The notes under the pieces: model-generated
The model's database searches: none
The model's input: the letters and a program-made list of their open reading frames with translations, nothing else
What the model was told of the DNA's origin: nothing
Position numbers and translations under genes: made by a program
Source: Halomonas sp. GD1P12
GTDB lineage: Bacteria; Pseudomonadota; Gammaproteobacteria; Pseudomonadales; Halomonadaceae
Assembly (NCBI RefSeq): GCF_025725645.1
Contig: NZ_CP107007.1
Location: forward strand, 558,001-622,000
Direction of reading: 5' to 3'
Length of the DNA stretch: 64,000 nucleotides
Shown here: positions 28,365-38,383 of the stretch, piece by piece
How the letters are laid out: each line of letters starts with the position of its first letter
How positions within the stretch are numbered: position 1 is the first letter of the stretch

Positions 28365-28393
28365 TTGGCCTCCGGCGTAAAAGTTGCTAGAAT
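28365..28393 (+). promoter_or_regulatory. Likely sigma-70 promoter of rpmE
   Basis: TTGGCC (28365-28370), a 17-base spacer and TAGAAT (28388-28393) match the -35/-10 layout. The -35 abuts the divergent priA start codon. A start near 28400 leaves a leader of about 120 bases before rpmE. Confidence 0.55.
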
Positions 28394-28520
28394 ATGCGCC
28401 CGCTACACGTTTTACCAACCCGGTTTTATGTGAGCGACTATCCGGTTAAGCAGTTATTTCAACCCCCTATGCGGTGCCTGGCAACGGATCAGGTGGCGGC
28501 ATAAGCGAGTGAGGTTCACG

Positions 28521-28736
28521 ATGAAACAAGGTATTCACCCGAATTACAACACGGTCACCGCGACGTGTTCTTGTGGCAACGCCTTCCAGGTGGGTTCGAC
28601 TTCTGGTCAGGACTTCTCTCTGGACGTGTGCTCCAACTGCCACCCGTTCTACACGGGCAAGCAGAAGCAAGCGACCACCGGTGGCCGCGTAGAGCGCTTC
28701 AACAAGCGCTTCGGTGCTGCCATGAAGCGCGGCTAA
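28521..28736 (+). CDS. rpmE: 50S ribosomal protein L31 (zinc-binding form)
   Basis: This 71-residue ribosomal protein starts at ATG 28521 after a GAGGTTCACG ribosome site. It is the C+ type: C16, C18, C37 and C40 form the zinc site (TCSCGN and [12 protein letters not shown]). It is opposite priA, as in enterics. A strong terminator follows 40 bases downstream. Confidence 0.97.
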   Translation: MKQGIHPNYNTVTATCSCGNAFQVGSTSGQDFSLDVCSNCHPFYTGKQKQATTGGRVERFNKRFGAAMKRG

Positions 28737-28776
28737 AACGCCCGCTTGCCGGCACTCACGTGCCGGGTGCCAAAGA

Positions 28777-28801
28777 CCCACGCTTCGGCGTGGGTTTTTT
28801 T
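28777..28801 (+). terminator. Intrinsic terminator of rpmE
   Basis: CCCACGC-TTCG-GCGTGGG forms a stable stem with a UUCG tetraloop followed by seven T. Confidence 0.92.
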
Positions 28802-28998
28802 ATGCTCACGTACTCGTGCCCACGAACTGATGCCTGCGAGATAATGAAAAATTTTTCCATAAATGCTGCGGCGCATCAATAAGTAAAGCGTTATGGCTCA
28901 CGCTCTTCGTTATAAGTTCTACCAAATAGAGCTTAAAAGTTTCCATAGTTAGTCAACGTGTAGCCAAATGTCGAAATCAAGAGTCGAGTTGACGGCGC

Positions 28999-29025
28999 TT
29001 GAGGGTCTTCGGCTTTTTCTATACT
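28999..29025 (+). promoter_or_regulatory. Possible promoter of maeB
   Basis: TATACT (29020-29025) is a good -10, with TTGAGG at 28999-29004 as a -35 at a short 15-base spacing. It lies in an AT-rich 264-base intergenic stretch between the rpmE terminator and maeB in which I see no gene. Confidence 0.4.
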
Positions 29026-29064
29026 CTTGAAGCACTTTTCAACTTTAGGATAACGGATTTGACC

Positions 29065-30336
29065 ATGACAGACGCGAACCGGCAGGCAGCGCTCGACTAT
29101 CACGCCAACCCCATTCCAGGAAAGCTATCGGTCGAGTTAACCAAGTCCACCGCCACCGCTCGTGATCTGTCGCTGGCTTACAGCCCGGGCGTGGCGGAGC
29201 CGGTACGCGAAATCGCCGCCGATGCGGAAAACGCCTACCGCTACACCGGCAAGGGCAATCTGGTCGCCGTCATTTCCGACGGCAGCGCCATTCTGGGCCT
29301 GGGCAACCTGGGGCCGCTGGCCAGCAAACCGGTCATGGAAGGCAAGGGGGTGCTGTTCAAGTGCTTCGCCGGCATCAACTCAGTGGACATCGAGGTCGAC
29401 GCCGAGAATCCGCAGGCGTTCATCGACACCGTGGCGCGCATCGCTGATACCTGGGGCGGCATCAACCTGGAGGACATCAAGGCACCGGAGTGTTTCGAGA
29501 TCGAAAAGGCGCTGATCGAGCGCTGTTCGATTCCGGTCTTCCACGACGATCAGCACGGCACGGCGATCGTCACCGCCGCGGGCATGCTCAACGCTCTGGA
29601 GATCGCCGGCAAGCGCATCGAGGACGTCAACATCGTCTGCATGGGCGCAGGGGCCGCGGCGATCGCCTGCATGCGTCTTCTGATCAGCTGCGGCGCAAGC
29701 GCCGAGAACCTGGTGATGCTCGACCGGCGCGGCGTGATTCATAGTGGGCGCGAAAACATCAACGAGTACAAGGCGGAATTCGCTCGCGACACCGAGATGC
29801 GCACCCTCGATGACGCCATCGACGGCGCCGACGTCTTCATCGGCCTCTCTGGCCCCGGTCTTTTGAGCGCCGAGCAGGTCAAGAAGATGGCCGCCGATCC
29901 GGTCATCTTTGCCTGCACCAACCCGGACCCTGAGATCCACCCGGACGTCGCCCGCGAGGCGCGCCCGGACGTGATCATGGCCACCGGCCGCTCGGATTTT
30001 CCCAATCAGGTCAACAATGTACTGGGCTTTCCGTTCATCTTCCGCGGGGCTTTGGACGTGCGCGCCACGCGCATCAACGAGGCGATGAAGCTCGCCGCGG
30101 TGCATGCGCTGAAGGATTTGGCCCGCGAGCCGGTGCCGGAAGAGGTGCTCAACGCCTACGAGCGCACCGAGATGAGCTTCGGACGCGAGTACATCATCCC
30201 TACACCGGTAGACGTGCGCCTTCTAGAGCGCGTCTCCGCCGCCGTCGCTCGGGCCGCCGTGGATTCGGGGGTGGCGCGCAAGCCGTATCCGGCGCACTAT
30301 CCGCTGAAAACGATCAATAACGTGTACGGCGGCTAG
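29065..30336 (+). CDS. maeB: Malic enzyme (malate to pyruvate, decarboxylating)
   Basis: This 423-residue enzyme oxidises malate to pyruvate and CO2, probably with NADP. The start is ATG 29065; a TTG two codons earlier is also possible. Visible are the malic N-domain (AYSPGVAEPVREI), the catalytic stretch GGINLEDIKAPECFEIE and VFHDDQHGTAIV. The dinucleotide fold (VCMGAGAAAIACMRLL) and ACTNPDPEI are also seen. It lacks the C-terminal phosphotransacetylase-like domain of long enteric MaeB and so resembles the short pseudomonad form. Confidence 0.92.
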   Translation: MTDANRQAALDYHANPIPGKLSVELTKSTATARDLSLAYSPGVAEPVREIAADAENAYRYTGKGNLVAVISDGSAILGLGNLGPLASKPVMEGKGVLFKCFAGINSVDIEVDAENPQAFIDTVARIADTWGGINLEDIKAPECFEIEKALIERCSIPVFHDDQHGTAIVTAAGMLNALEIAGKRIEDVNIVCMGAGAAAIACMRLLISCGASAENLVMLDRRGVIHSGRENINEYKAEFARDTEMRTLDDAIDGADVFIGLSGPGLLSAEQVKKMAADPVIFACTNPDPEIHPDVAREARPDVIMATGRSDFPNQVNNVLGFPFIFRGALDVRATRINEAMKLAAVHALKDLAREPVPEEVLNAYERTEMSFGREYIIPTPVDVRLLERVSAAVARAAVDSGVARKPYPAHYPLKTINNVYGG

Positions 30337-30360
30337 AAAAGCTTTCGAACAGATCGACAA

Positions 30361-30385
30361 AGCCCGTCATTGACGGGCTTTTTTT
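30361..30385 (+). terminator. Intrinsic terminator of maeB
   Basis: AGCCCGTCA / TGACGGGCT arms with a minimal loop are followed by a seven-T run, 24 bases after the maeB stop. Confidence 0.88.
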
Positions 30386-30597
30386 GATTGAAGGGCTGTG
30401 GAGCCCCTCCAATATACTTGCGCCCAGAAGCAAACCTGAGCGAGGGTCTTTCGCCATTGCCGAAGATTGCTCCTGCATATTCGGCATTCCCGCCATCCAT
30501 GGCGGTCAGATGGCGAAAGTAGCCTACAAGGACGTATTCATGGCGCCCCCGCGCAGGGTTGCTTCTGGGCCCACCAACCGCGATCCTTTTCAACGAA

Positions 30598-31935
<1,338 letters not shown>

Positions 31936-31953
31936 CCCGCCCAAGGAGGCACG

Positions 31954-32493
31954 ATGCACGTGCTGCTCAATACGCTGATCGTGGTGCTCACCGTCGCCTG
32001 CATGGAAGTGGTGGCCACACTCGCCCACAAGTACATCATGCACGGCTTTGGCTGGGGCTGGCACCGCTCGCACCACGAGCCGCGCACCGGCTGGTTCGAG
32101 CGCAACGACCTTTACGCGGTCGTCTTCGCGCTACTCGCCATCGTGCTGATCGCCTACGGCACCGCCGGCGCGTGGCCGCTGCAGTGGATCGGTGCCGGCA
32201 TGACCGCCTACGGGGTGATCTACTTCGTGCTTCACGACGGCCTCGTGCATAAGCGCTGGCCGTTCAGCCTGATTCCCCGGCGCGGCTACATGAAGCGTCT
32301 TTACAAGGCTCATCGGCTGCATCACGCGGTGAAGGGCCGCCACGGTGGCGTGTCGTTTGGCTTCATCTATGCCCCGCCGGTGGAGACGCTCGAGGCCACG
32401 CTGCGACGCCGTAAGGCCGCTAGCGCGGGCGCTGCCAAAGGCTCATCGAGCGAGGCGTCGAGCTCCGCCGAGCGCGAGAACCCAGCGCGCTAG
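31954..32493 (+). CDS. crtZ: Beta-carotene 3-hydroxylase CrtZ
   Basis: This 179-residue di-iron membrane hydroxylase converts beta-carotene to zeaxanthin. All histidine boxes are present: AHKYIMHG, HRSHHEP, LHDGLVHKRWP and AHRLHHA, spread over four hydrophobic helices. The ribosome site AAGGAGG is strong. The Ser/Ala-rich C-terminal tail is encoded by DNA that also encodes the end of the convergent crtB (74-base overlap). The crtEXYIB/crtZ convergent layout is that of Pantoea. The neighbour tadA is unrelated, indicating an inserted cluster. Confidence 0.95.
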   Translation: MHVLLNTLIVVLTVACMEVVATLAHKYIMHGFGWGWHRSHHEPRTGWFERNDLYAVVFALLAIVLIAYGTAGAWPLQWIGAGMTAYGVIYFVLHDGLVHKRWPFSLIPRRGYMKRLYKAHRLHHAVKGRHGGVSFGFIYAPPVETLEATLRRRKAASAGAAKGSSSEASSSAERENPAR

Positions 32494-33358
32494 CCCCGCC
32501 GGCCAGCAAAAGCGCGACTTTTTCACTTCGCCCGGTACTTTGACGCCCATTCCAGGCGAGTTTGCCCGCGCGAGTCACCTTCACACCGATTTTGCGATAC
32601 ACCCCGAGCGCGGTGGCGATCGCCCAGGCCGAGCGCAGCGGCAGCCGCTCGATGCCGATGCGCGCCGAGGCGTAGTAGGGCTCCGCCGCCGCGATCAAAC
32701 GCTTGGAGACGCGCGCAAGCGCCTCGCGCTGGCTCGGGTCGAGAATGTCCTCGGCGCTCAAGCCCTCCTCACGCAGCCACTCCCCGGGCGCATAGCAGCG
32801 CCCCGCCTCGGCGTCCTCGACGATGTCGCGGGCGATATTGGTCAGCTGAAAGCCGAGTCCCAAATCGCAGGCGCGATCGAGTACCGCCTCGTCGCGCACG
32901 CCCATCACGCGGGCCATCATCAGCCCGACCACGCCGGCCACGTGGTAGCAGTAGCGCAGCGTGTCATCCAGGGTTTCATAACGCTCGTCGCGCACGTCCA
33001 TGGCGTAGCCTTCCAGGTGATCGAAGGCCTGGGAGGGCGGAATGTCGTGGGTCAGCGCCACTTCCTGGAAGGCGGCGAAGGCGGGCTCCTCCATCGGCTC
33101 GCCTTTGAAGGCGCGCGCGGTCTGGGCCTTGAGCTCGGCCAGGCGCGCCTCGCTCTGCGCTTTTTGCTCGCCTTCCGAGGGCGCGTTGTAAAAGCCCAGG
33201 GTCTGGTCGTCGATCACGTCGTCACAGTGGCGACACCAGGCGTAGAGCATCAGCGCGGCGCGGCGGGTGGCGGGGTCGAACAGTTTCGAGGCGCTGGCGA
33301 AGCTCTTCGAGCCCGCCGCCATGGTCACCGTGGCATGATCGAGCAGCGCCTCGCTCAT
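32420..33358 (-). CDS. crtB: Phytoene synthase CrtB
   Basis: This 312-residue enzyme condenses two geranylgeranyl-PP to phytoene. It opens MSEALLDHATVTMAAGSKSF at 33358, overlapping the crtI stop by four bases. The two Asp-rich motifs are present (CRHCDDVIDD and GFQLTNIARDIVEDAEAGRCY). The C-terminus SLWQRPR is like that of Pantoea CrtB. The last 74 bases overlap the 3' end of convergent crtZ, so both tails are read from complementary strands. Confidence 0.95.
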   Translation of the reverse strand: MSEALLDHATVTMAAGSKSFASASKLFDPATRRAALMLYAWCRHCDDVIDDQTLGFYNAPSEGEQKAQSEARLAELKAQTARAFKGEPMEEPAFAAFQEVALTHDIPPSQAFDHLEGYAMDVRDERYETLDDTLRYCYHVAGVVGLMMARVMGVRDEAVLDRACDLGLGFQLTNIARDIVEDAEAGRCYAPGEWLREEGLSAEDILDPSQREALARVSKRLIAAAEPYYASARIGIERLPLRSAWAIATALGVYRKIGVKVTRAGKLAWNGRQSTGRSEKVALLLAGGASALGSRARRSSTPRSMSLWQRPR

Positions 33359-34851
33359 GCGTTTTCCTTCTCTGACGTTAGCCGCTCCACCATCAACCCG
33401 GCGGTCGCCTTGGCGGAGCCGATCACCCCGGGAATGCCCGCGCCCGGGTGGGTACCGGCGCCGACCAGATACAGGTTGTCGATCTGGCTGTCCAGGTTGT
33501 GCGGGCGAAACCAGGCGCTCTGGGTCAGAATCGGCTCGATCGAGAACGCCGAGCCCTGGTGGGCGCCGAGCGTATCGCGAAAATCGAACGGCGTGAACGT
33601 GCGGTGGGTGACGAGCTGGCTTCTCAAGCCCGGCATGTAGTGCTTCTCCAGATAGTCGAAGATGCGCTCGCGCAGCTTCGGCCCTTCGACGTCCCAATCG
33701 AGCGCGGCGGTGCCCAGATGTGGCACCGGCGCCAGCACGTAGTAGCTGCCGCAGCCTTCGGGGGCAAGCGAGGGGTCGGTGACACACGGTGCGTGCAGGT
33801 AGAGCGAGAAATCCTCGGCCAGCTCATCGCTGTTGAAGATTTCATCGATCAGCTCGCGATAGCGCGGCCCGAAGCAGACCGTGTGGTGGGCGAGCTGAGT
33901 GTGGTTGTGATCGAGGCCAAAGTAGAGCACGAACAGCGAGTTGCTCATGCGCTTGCCCTTGAGCTTTTTGGCTCGCTTCGCCCCTACTGGGTGGTGGCCG
34001 AGGAGTTTTTCGTAGGTGTGCACTACGTCGGCATTCGACGCCACGGCCCGCGCCGGGATTTCGCGGCCATCGGCAAGCGTCACGCCGCGGGCGCGGTTGC
34101 CCTGCATCTCGATACGCTCGACCTTGGCGTTGACCAGTATCTCGCCGCCGAGGTCCTCAAACAGCTTCGCCATGCCCTTGACCAGCGCGCCGGTGCCGCC
34201 ACGGGGAAACCACACGCCCCATTTGCGCTCCAGCGCGTGGATCAGCGTGTAGATCGACGAGGTGGCAAACGGATTGCCGCCGACCAGCAGCGAGTGAAAC
34301 GAGAACGCCTGGCGCAGGTGCTCGTCCTCGATGTACTGCGATACCTTGGCGTAAACGCTCTTCCAGGCCTGCAGTTTGGCAAGCTGGGGGGCGGCGCGCA
34401 GCATGTCGCGAAAGCTCAAAAACGGCACCGTGCCGAGCTTGACGTAGCCCTCGTCGAACACCGCCTTCGAGTAGTCGAGAAAGCGGTGGTAGCCCTCGAC
34501 GTCTTTTGGGTTGAAGTGATTGATCTGGCGCTCGAGGCTTGCCTGGTCGTTGTCGTAATCGAACACCTCGCCGGACTCCCAGCAAAGCCGGTAGAACGGC
34601 GTGACGGGTAAGAGCTCGACGTACTCGTCGATCGATTTACCGGCAAGCGTGAAAAGCTCCTCGAGGGCGCTCGGGTCGGTGATCACCGTGGGGCCGGCGT
34701 CAAACACGAAGCCTTCGTCCTCGTACACGTAGGCACGCCCGCCGGGCTTGTCGCGGCTTTCCAGAAGCAACGCCGGAATGCCCGCGGCCTGCAGGCGAAT
34801 GGCCAGCGCCAGGCCGCCAAAGCCCGCGCCAATTACGATCGTTTTACTCAT
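33355..34851 (-). CDS. crtI: Phytoene desaturase CrtI
   Basis: This 498-residue FAD enzyme carries out the desaturations from phytoene to lycopene. The FAD-binding motif VIGAGFGGLALAIRLQAAG is at the N-terminus. The substrate-side FDAGPTVITDP and the C-terminal NLYLVGAGTHPGAGIPGV carotene-desaturase signature are intact. It overlaps crtY by eight bases and crtB by four, so translation of the three is coupled. Confidence 0.96.
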   Translation of the reverse strand: MSKTIVIGAGFGGLALAIRLQAAGIPALLLESRDKPGGRAYVYEDEGFVFDAGPTVITDPSALEELFTLAGKSIDEYVELLPVTPFYRLCWESGEVFDYDNDQASLERQINHFNPKDVEGYHRFLDYSKAVFDEGYVKLGTVPFLSFRDMLRAAPQLAKLQAWKSVYAKVSQYIEDEHLRQAFSFHSLLVGGNPFATSSIYTLIHALERKWGVWFPRGGTGALVKGMAKLFEDLGGEILVNAKVERIEMQGNRARGVTLADGREIPARAVASNADVVHTYEKLLGHHPVGAKRAKKLKGKRMSNSLFVLYFGLDHNHTQLAHHTVCFGPRYRELIDEIFNSDELAEDFSLYLHAPCVTDPSLAPEGCGSYYVLAPVPHLGTAALDWDVEGPKLRERIFDYLEKHYMPGLRSQLVTHRTFTPFDFRDTLGAHQGSAFSIEPILTQSAWFRPHNLDSQIDNLYLVGAGTHPGAGIPGVIGSAKATAGLMVERLTSEKENA

Positions 34852-36019
34852 CTTTAAAAGCTCGCAGCCGAGGGGTTTGTTTAAGCACGGCCGGGATGGC
34901 CTCGCGCACCGGCACCGGGGGCTTGCCGGAGACGATGCGCGCCTTGTCCAAAAGCGTGGGCCGACCGGCGTAGAAGCGCTCGATCAAACCGTCGTTCAGC
35001 GTGTAGAAGCGCTGCATGACCTGCCAGCGCCGGCCCGGTTGGCCTGCCAGAAACAGCATGCGGTTGAGCATGCGAAAAAACCGCTGCTGCCGCCAGCGCC
35101 GCCTCGCGAAATCTTCGATCAGCTGGAACAGCGACGCGGCGTCGAAATGCGTCTGCGCGGCGATCTCGTCTGCCAGCGCCACCGCGTGGGGCAGCGAGTA
35201 GCCGGTGGTGGCGTGAAAGAGCCCGGCACGCAGCCCGCTTCTGGGCTGGTTCTGGGCCGCCTGCCAGAAGGCGTCGATGTCGCCGTCCAGGGTGATCGGC
35301 AGATGGCCGTGCTCTTCGCGCTCCAGCGTTTCGAGCGCCCAGCCCTGACGCTCTGCGTAGGCGGCAAGGTTGTCGCGGGCCAGCGCCGGGTCCAAATCCG
35401 CCGCGTCGACGTAGTGGGTGTCCTCGATCAGAAGCGTCCGGTCATCGAGCGGCAGGCTGTAGACGAAGCGGTAGCCGCCCTGTTGATCAACGGTGGCGTC
35501 CATCATGATCGGCCGGGTCAGCCCGTGGGGCGTTTTGATCCGCCACTGCTGGCCCAGAAACGACTGATAGCCGATGGTCAGGTGCGGCGACGCTTGTGGG
35601 CCGCGCCCGTCGATCACCGCGGCCGCTGTGAGCGCCGTGCCGTCTTCGAGCGTCACGCCGGTCGGGGTGACGGTGGCAACGCGGGTATCTGTCAAAAGCC
35701 GCTCGCCGAGATCATCCTCGAGCACCTTCGCAAAGCGCTCGGCGGTCACGCTCAGGTAGTCGCTTTTTAGATGCCGGCTGAACGCGGGAAAGCGCACCTC
35801 GTAGCCGGGCCAGCGATGCGCCACGAATGGCTCAATCCAGGCGTGCTGCTCAGAACTCAAATCGTGCTGGTGAAACGACCAGGTGTGGTTGCCGCCGGGG
35901 CGGGAGCCGGATTCGATCACCAGCACGTCGAGGTTCGGGTGGCGCTTGCCAAGCCGCCAGGCGATCAGGGCGTTGGCCAGCCCCGCGCCGACGAGAATGA
36001 GATCATACGACTGCTTCAT
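34844..36019 (-). CDS. crtY: Lycopene beta-cyclase CrtY
   Basis: This 391-residue membrane-associated cyclase turns lycopene into beta-carotene. The N-terminal dinucleotide site is LILVGAGLANALIAWRL, followed by the family motifs NHTWSFH, DGRGP and GYSLPHAVALA. The FRMLNRMLF segment near residue 325 is also typical. The start overlaps the crtX stop by 17 bases. Confidence 0.94.
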   Translation of the reverse strand: MKQSYDLILVGAGLANALIAWRLGKRHPNLDVLVIESGSRPGGNHTWSFHQHDLSSEQHAWIEPFVAHRWPGYEVRFPAFSRHLKSDYLSVTAERFAKVLEDDLGERLLTDTRVATVTPTGVTLEDGTALTAAAVIDGRGPQASPHLTIGYQSFLGQQWRIKTPHGLTRPIMMDATVDQQGGYRFVYSLPLDDRTLLIEDTHYVDAADLDPALARDNLAAYAERQGWALETLEREEHGHLPITLDGDIDAFWQAAQNQPRSGLRAGLFHATTGYSLPHAVALADEIAAQTHFDAASLFQLIEDFARRRWRQQRFFRMLNRMLFLAGQPGRRWQVMQRFYTLNDGLIERFYAGRPTLLDKARIVSGKPPVPVREAIPAVLKQTPRLRAFKDE

Positions 36020-37295
36020 GGGCGCTCTCCGTGTAAACCGGGCGGTGCGTGGTCAGCGCCTGCTCGGCGATGGCGGCGGCTTTGTCAGCCCCGCCGGCGG
36101 CGCGAAGCGGCGCCTGAAGCGCGGTGAGCCGTTCACGATAATCAAACGCGTCGAGCCGGGCGAGCTTTTGCGCAAGTGTCGCCGGGCGCGAGAAGTTGAA
36201 GGCGCGCTCGCCAAGGCCGTGATACAGCACCCGCGCCGCCACGCCTGGCTGGTCGAAGGCCAGCGGCACGACCAGCATCGGCGTGGTGGTGTCGATGGCA
36301 TCGACCACGGTGTTGAGCCCGCCGTGGGTGATGACCGCCTCACTGCGGGCAAGCGCTTCGCGCTGGTCGACGAAACCGACCGCCGCGGTGGCCCCAGCGC
36401 GCACAAGCGCCGCTTCCTGCGCGTCATTCAGCTTGCCACAGTGAGCGATCAACAGCGCCTTGCCCTGACGGCGGCACGCGCGGGCGATCTTCTTGAACAG
36501 TCCAAAGCGGTGGCCCTGCAGCGTGCCGAGCGAGGCGAACACGAAGCGCTTTGGAAGCGCCAGCGCCTCCAGGGGTTGGTGGCGGGCGCCGGCGTTTGGC
36601 AGGCGCAGCGGGCCGACGGCGTGGAAGGTGTCGGGAAGCGCGGTACGGGGGAAATCGAAGGCGAGCGGCGTCTGGCTGATCTGGGCAAGCGGTGACAGGC
36701 ACTCGTGAAGCCCGCGGCGCGGCGACAGCCCGAAGGCGTGGGCGTGGCGCTCGACGACCTTCGCGTGGCGGCCCATCATTTGATCGTAAATGCGCTCGCT
36801 GGTGGCGTACATGCCGCGGGCTCGCTCAGACTCTGCCAGGCGAAACGGCATCACCGGCAGCGGAAGGCCCGCCTCGCGGTTGACCGGCAGCGCGCAAGCC
36901 ACCGACACGAACGGCAAACCGAGCCCCTCGGCGACCAGGGCGCCTGCGGGCTCCATCTGATCGGCGATCACGCCGTCGATGCCGAGCGCCTCAAAGGCGG
37001 CGGGCAGCTCGCGGCAGAGCATGTCAGTGGTCTCGGCCAAATCGCGAATCATGGCGAAGAGCCCGGCGCCGGAAGGGCTTGCCAGCCGCTCGAGCGTGCG
37101 CGCCATGCGCCCTTCGGGGTGGCTTTGTTGACCGACGGCGAAAAAGCCGATGCCCGGCTCGCTGACCAGCGGCCGAGCGTCGGCCTGATGAACGAACGTG
37201 ACCCGGTGGCCGCGGGCGATCAGGCCGGCACCAAGCGCCTCAAGCGCCTTGACGTGGCTGTAAAGCGCCGGGGCCACGATGGCGAAGTGGCTCAT
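36003..37295 (-). CDS. crtX: Zeaxanthin glucosyltransferase CrtX
   Basis: This 430-residue GT1-family enzyme adds glucose to zeaxanthin, giving polar, membrane-anchored carotenoid glucosides. The N-terminal acceptor domain opens HFAIVAPALYSHVKALEAL. The C-terminal donor domain shows FASLGTLQGH and the sugar-nucleotide block AVITHGGLNTVVDAI with VPLAFDQPG. The start is 22 bases after the crtE stop. Confidence 0.92.
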   Translation of the reverse strand: MSHFAIVAPALYSHVKALEALGAGLIARGHRVTFVHQADARPLVSEPGIGFFAVGQQSHPEGRMARTLERLASPSGAGLFAMIRDLAETTDMLCRELPAAFEALGIDGVIADQMEPAGALVAEGLGLPFVSVACALPVNREAGLPLPVMPFRLAESERARGMYATSERIYDQMMGRHAKVVERHAHAFGLSPRRGLHECLSPLAQISQTPLAFDFPRTALPDTFHAVGPLRLPNAGARHQPLEALALPKRFVFASLGTLQGHRFGLFKKIARACRRQGKALLIAHCGKLNDAQEAALVRAGATAAVGFVDQREALARSEAVITHGGLNTVVDAIDTTTPMLVVPLAFDQPGVAARVLYHGLGERAFNFSRPATLAQKLARLDAFDYRERLTALQAPLRAAGGADKAAAIAEQALTTHRPVYTESAHEAVV

Positions 37296-37317
37296 GAGGG
37301 CGCTCCTTCCGGCCGGC

Positions 37318-38229
37318 TCAAGGCGCGCCGATCACGGCGAGCTGCTGGTGAAACCAGCCCTGCACGAAGGCGCGGGTGCGCCCGCCCGTGGGGCAGGCGG
37401 CGGCCAGGTGCGTGTCGGCGCGGGCCAGGTGAGCGTCCAGGCGCTCGCGCACGGCGCGCTCGCCAAGCGTTGCCACCAGCGTCGACTTGCCGATGTCCTG
37501 ATGAAGATCCTTGCCGGTGCCCATCACACCGTCGGCCAAATCGTCGATCAATTGAAAGGCCTGACCGAGATCTTCGGCGAACAGCGCAAGCGCCTTTTGG
37601 GCGTGCTCGTCGGCGTTGGCCGCCAGGCCTGCCAGTGACAGCGTGGCGCTAAAGAGCTTGCTGGTCTTGAGGTCGTTGGTGGCGAGAATCGCATCGACGC
37701 TGCGCGCGCCGGCGCCTTCGCTCAAATCCAGAAACTGTCCCTCGACCAGCCCCTGAAGGCCCACCGCGCGAGCAAGCGTCGAGACCGCCGTCGCGCGGCG
37801 TTCGCTTTCAAGCCCGGGCGCCTCGGCGGCGATGGCGTAGGCGTGGCTCAACAGCGCCACCGCCGCCAGAATGGCGACGCTTTCACCGAACTGGCGATGA
37901 ATGGTGGGGCGGCCGCGGCGAAGCTCGGCGTTATCCATGCAGGGAATGTCGTCGAGAATCAGGGACGCCGCGTGGATCATCTCCACCGCGCAGGCGAGAT
38001 CGAGCAGGCCGTCGGTGTCGGCGTCGGCCGTCAGGTCCTGGGCGGTCAGCAGCAGCAGCAGCGGGCGAATCCGCTTGCCCGGGGCCAGGGTGGCCTCGCG
38101 CATCGCGCGGGCGACCCGCTCGCTCTCGGGGGCCGCCGGCAGGCGCTCGTCGAGTCGCCGCTCCAGAGCCGCGCGTAGCGCCTCGATCGGGTCTCGGTGG
38201 CTTGTCAGTTGGTCGGCGTCGGCATTCAT
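37318..38229 (-). CDS. crtE: Geranylgeranyl diphosphate synthase CrtE
   Basis: This isoprenyl-diphosphate synthase supplies C20 precursor to the pathway. I chose the ATG at 38229 (AGGGA eight bases upstream, 303 residues as in Pantoea). The upstream ATG at 38265 lacks a ribosome site and lies at the predicted transcription start. First Asp-rich motif: LILDDIPCMD followed by LRRGRP. Second: FQLIDDLADG. No idi gene is present between crtE and crtX, unlike some Pantoea clusters. Confidence 0.93.
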   Translation of the reverse strand: MNADADQLTSHRDPIEALRAALERRLDERLPAAPESERVARAMREATLAPGKRIRPLLLLLTAQDLTADADTDGLLDLACAVEMIHAASLILDDIPCMDNAELRRGRPTIHRQFGESVAILAAVALLSHAYAIAAEAPGLESERRATAVSTLARAVGLQGLVEGQFLDLSEGAGARSVDAILATNDLKTSKLFSATLSLAGLAANADEHAQKALALFAEDLGQAFQLIDDLADGVMGTGKDLHQDIGKSTLVATLGERAVRERLDAHLARADTHLAAACPTGGRTRAFVQGWFHQQLAVIGAP

Positions 38230-38268
38230 CAAAGCGGTCCCTGGCGTTTCGTTGTTCGTGGCCATCGT

Positions 38269-38306
38269 TTTATATCAAGCGGCGAGCACGCAGCGCCGTG
38301 CTCGCC
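38269..38306 (-). promoter_or_regulatory. Candidate crtE promoter with inverted repeat
   Basis: On the minus strand TATAAA (38269-38274) is a good -10 about 40 bases before the crtE start. Immediately upstream, over the -35 region, are 10-base arms GGCGAGCACG / CGTGCTCGCC with a six-base loop (38281-38306). No good -35 is visible, so the repeat may be an operator, or the stem may belong to upstream termination. Confidence 0.45.
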
Positions 38307-38352
38307 AAGGCCTGCGCTCATCGAAGGCCATCATGAAAAAGGTTTTAACATC

Positions 38353-38383
38353 AACGGACAGTGCTTGAAAGTCACTGTCCGTT
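38353..38383 (-). terminator. Hairpin at the ytfJ stop
   Basis: AACGGACAGTG / CACTGTCCGTT arms (11 bp, nine-base loop) overlap the ytfJ stop codon. The following minus-strand sequence is AT-rich but lacks a T run, so termination is likely but perhaps partial. Confidence 0.6.

Noticed and set aside
38230..38265. Longer crtE starting at the ATG at 38265
   Set aside because: No ribosome site, and the predicted -10 places transcription start at or after this codon; the downstream ATG at 38229 has AGGGA and gives the family length.
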